From NCBI GenBank assembly GCA_028714735.1, contig JAQTLU010000007.1:47004-111003 (forward strand): DNA of 64,000 bases, read 5' to 3'. Below, piece by piece: positions 62,774-64,000 of this stretch. How positions within the stretch are numbered: position 1 is the first letter of the stretch; each line of letters opens with the position of its first letter. The notes beneath the pieces were generated by a model. It had not been told where the DNA came from, made no database searches, and saw only the letters and a list, made by a program, of their open reading frames with translations. Position numbers and translations under genes: made by a program. This DNA is from Gallionellaceae bacterium (GTDB taxonomy: Bacteria > Pseudomonadota > Gammaproteobacteria > Burkholderiales > Thiobacillaceae).

Positions 62774-63532
62774 TTAGAAGGATTTTGTGAACGACAGGAT
62801 CACGTGGGATTCCGCGATCTTCTCGCTGCCGATGGTGTAGATGCCGGTCGTGGCATCGGTGTCGGTGTAGGCCAGGCTGACGACGCCGTAGCCGATGTCC
62901 TTGCTGACACCCAGTTTCCAGTCGGTGTAGTCGGCATCGCTGAAGTTGTTCACGACTTGGTGACCGACATGGCCGAGTACGCCCCAGCCGTCGCCGAGGT
63001 CGTAGTTGGCGTTCAGTTCGATGTAGTTACTGTCGCGCGACTTGGCACCGGTGCTCGGGTTGACCCAGCCGATGAAGTTGCTGGAAACGACATGGCTGTA
63101 CTTCAAAGAAAGGAATTTCCAGCTGGCGCCCAGGTAGATTTCGGTGGTGTCGGGGGATGCGACGCCGGAGATGCTGTTGCCGGGGTAATAGTAGGTGATC
63201 AGGCCGACGTCATAGCCGACATCGCTGGCGATGGTGCCGCGGTAGCCGCCGTACAGGTCGACTTCCAGGCTGCTGTTATCCTTGTACCCGCCGCTTTGTA
63301 CCCAATCCTGGTTGGACAGCCAGGTACCGACATAGAGGCCGCTGGAATGGGTGTAATCAAAGCCGCCGGAAATTTCGGGCTGGTTCTGTGTTTGCGAAAC
63401 GCCACGGAAGATATAGTCAGTGGCAATGCCGATGTTGCCGGCCAGGCTGCTGGCGGGCGCATCCTCGGCCAGGACGGAGAAGGAGGTCGTGGCCAGGCCA
63501 GACAGGACAAGGGCAGTTACGAGTTTATTCAT
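62774..63532 (-). CDS. TorF-family putative outer-membrane porin
   Basis: The 252-residue protein has a signal peptide (ending VLA) and a barrel pattern: NIGIATDYIFRGVSQTQNQP, GGFDYTHSSGLYVGTWLSNQ, SYVV-like alternating strands and a C-terminal Phe (HVILSFTKSF). This is the TorF (TIGR02001) family, often next to glnK-amtB. It may let ammonium or small amines enter. The second of two adjacent ATGs was chosen because GGAG is then 6 bases upstream. Confidence 0.85.
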   Translation of the reverse strand: MNKLVTALVLSGLATTSFSVLAEDAPASSLAGNIGIATDYIFRGVSQTQNQPEISGGFDYTHSSGLYVGTWLSNQDWVQSGGYKDNSSLEVDLYGGYRGTIASDVGYDVGLITYYYPGNSISGVASPDTTEIYLGASWKFLSLKYSHVVSSNFIGWVNPSTGAKSRDSNYIELNANYDLGDGWGVLGHVGHQVVNNFSDADYTDWKLGVSKDIGYGVVSLAYTDTDATTGIYTIGSEKIAESHVILSFTKSF

Positions 63533-63576
63533 CATTGGCTCCAGAAATGTGGTGCAACAACGCACAGGACGGGAAT

Positions 63577-63592
63577 AGCATTTACCGTGCCA
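63577..63592 (-). promoter_or_regulatory. Sigma-54 (-24/-12) promoter for torF-glnK-amtB
   Basis: On the minus strand TGGCACG-N4-ATGCT matches the RpoN consensus except for one T-to-A in the -12 element. It lies about 45 bases before the porin start and is followed upstream by NtrC-like sites. Confidence 0.8.
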
Positions 63593-63652
63593 GCATAAAT
63601 ACTCTATCTAAATCATGCGTTTATGAATGATGTTCGGTTTTTGAGCAAAGTT

Positions 63653-63671
63653 TTGCACCGTTATGGTGCAA
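63653..63671. promoter_or_regulatory. NtrC-binding palindrome for torF-glnK-amtB
   Basis: TTGCACC-N5-GGTGCAA is a perfect palindrome of the NtrC enhancer type. It lies about 70 bases upstream of the -24 element. A second half-site TTGCACC lies at 63684-63690. This predicts activation by phosphorylated NtrC under nitrogen limitation. Confidence 0.75.
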
Positions 63672-63759
63672 CGACATGCTGATTTGCACCAAGCTGGCAC
63701 CGGTGCTGGGCGGTCTGCTTTGGTAAACTGACTGCAACTATTTATAAGGGGAGTTCATC

Positions 63760-63999
63760 ATGCTCAAGCAGAAACTGCTGGACGAGGTCTCGGCACGGAT
63801 TTCCGATGTCATGGCGGCATCGCCGGCCCGTGATGTGGAGAAAAACCTCAAGGCCAGCCTGGCGGGCCTGCTGGCGCGGCTGGATCTGGTCACCCGCGAG
63901 GAATTCGATGTCCAGGCCCAGGTGCTCGCTCAGGCGCGGGAACAGCTTCAGGCCCTGGAGGCGCGACTCGTCCGGCTGGAAGGCGACGCGAAACCCTAG
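63760..63999 (+). CDS. ubiK: UbiK, ubiquinone biosynthesis accessory factor (BMFP domain)
   Basis: The 79-residue protein is mostly helical with a coiled-coil C-terminus: LLDEVSARISDVMAASPARD, VEKNLKASLAGLLARLDLVTREEFDVQ (in parts) and LEARLVRLE. This matches UbiK/YqiC (membrane fusogenic BMFP family), which assists ubiquinone synthesis with UbiJ. AAGGGGA precedes the ATG. It is divergent from the porin gene. It ends just inside the window. Confidence 0.92.
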   Translation: MLKQKLLDEVSARISDVMAASPARDVEKNLKASLAGLLARLDLVTREEFDVQAQVLAQAREQLQALEARLVRLEGDAKP

Positions 64000-64000
64000 C

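Overview
The window is a 64 kb chromosomal segment with high GC and tight gene packing, most likely from a free-living nitrogen-fixing betaproteobacterium (Rhodocyclales/Nitrosomonadales type). The evidence is an Azotobacter-like nif accessory set, the rng-maf-rlmH block, DUF1127 and UbiK genes, DsrC/DsrE/TusA sulfur-transfer proteins, and several sigma-54 promoters. No rRNA, tRNA, insertion sequence, prophage or CRISPR array was seen. The species cannot be named from the sequence alone.

Region 1 (1-16.7 kb) is a nif accessory region. It holds nifF (minus strand), iscA-nif, nifU and nifS, then nifV, cysE, a TPR-like orf, nifW, nifZ and nifM. This is the Azotobacter order iscA-nifU-nifS-nifV-cysE-nifW-nifZ-nifM, but here a 4.4 kb archaic (Csu/spore-coat-U type) chaperone-usher fimbrial cluster sits between nifS and nifV. 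nifF, iscA-nifUS and nifV each have a -24/-12 sigma-54 promoter. A perfect NifA site (TGT-N10-ACA) lies before iscA-nifUS, and variant sites lie before the other two. An N-acetylglutaminylglutamine synthetase and a PhnD-PAS-GGDEF cyclase lie between nifF and iscA. The structural nifHDK genes are outside the window.

Region 2 (16.7-34.4 kb) is mixed. It has the complete dTDP-L-rhamnose set rfbC-D-B-A, a double-thioredoxin protein, a DMT exporter behind a likely attenuator, methyltransferases, tag, an MFS exporter, a membrane protein/winged-helix/lipoprotein operon with a clear operator, a broken signal peptidase, an N-acetyltransferase, a MocR regulator, a small ribbon-helix-helix-like protein behind a perfect palindrome, an odd DsrC homologue and an atypical pseudouridine synthase.

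Region 3 (34.4-42.3 kb) has a B12-binding radical SAM protein, a TusA-DsrE2-like sulfur-transfer operon with a TetR regulator (matching operators at both promoters), a thioredoxin/CcdA pair, and a Fur-box-preceded cupredoxin/FTR1/outer-membrane-protein iron uptake operon.

Region 4 (42.3-55.2 kb) is a ten-gene minus-strand nitrogen-scavenging operon behind a consensus sigma-54 promoter: NitT/TauT-type ABC importer, creatininase-family amidohydrolase, glutamine-synthetase-like enzyme, NikR-like regulator lacking two nickel ligands, two DUF1989 proteins (UAAP1/UAAP2, the carboxyguanidine deiminase type), biotin-dependent urea/guanidine carboxylase and allophanate hydrolase. It should convert guanidine and/or urea to ammonia without nickel.

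Region 5 (55.4-64 kb) has housekeeping genes (DUF971, fructosamine kinase, L,D-transpeptidase with an Lpp-like lipoprotein, rng-maf-rlmH, ubiK) and a TorF-type porin-glnK-amtB operon with a sigma-54 promoter and a palindromic NtrC site. Three themes tie the window together: nitrogen fixation, ammonium sensing/uptake and organic-nitrogen scavenging, all apparently under sigma-54.
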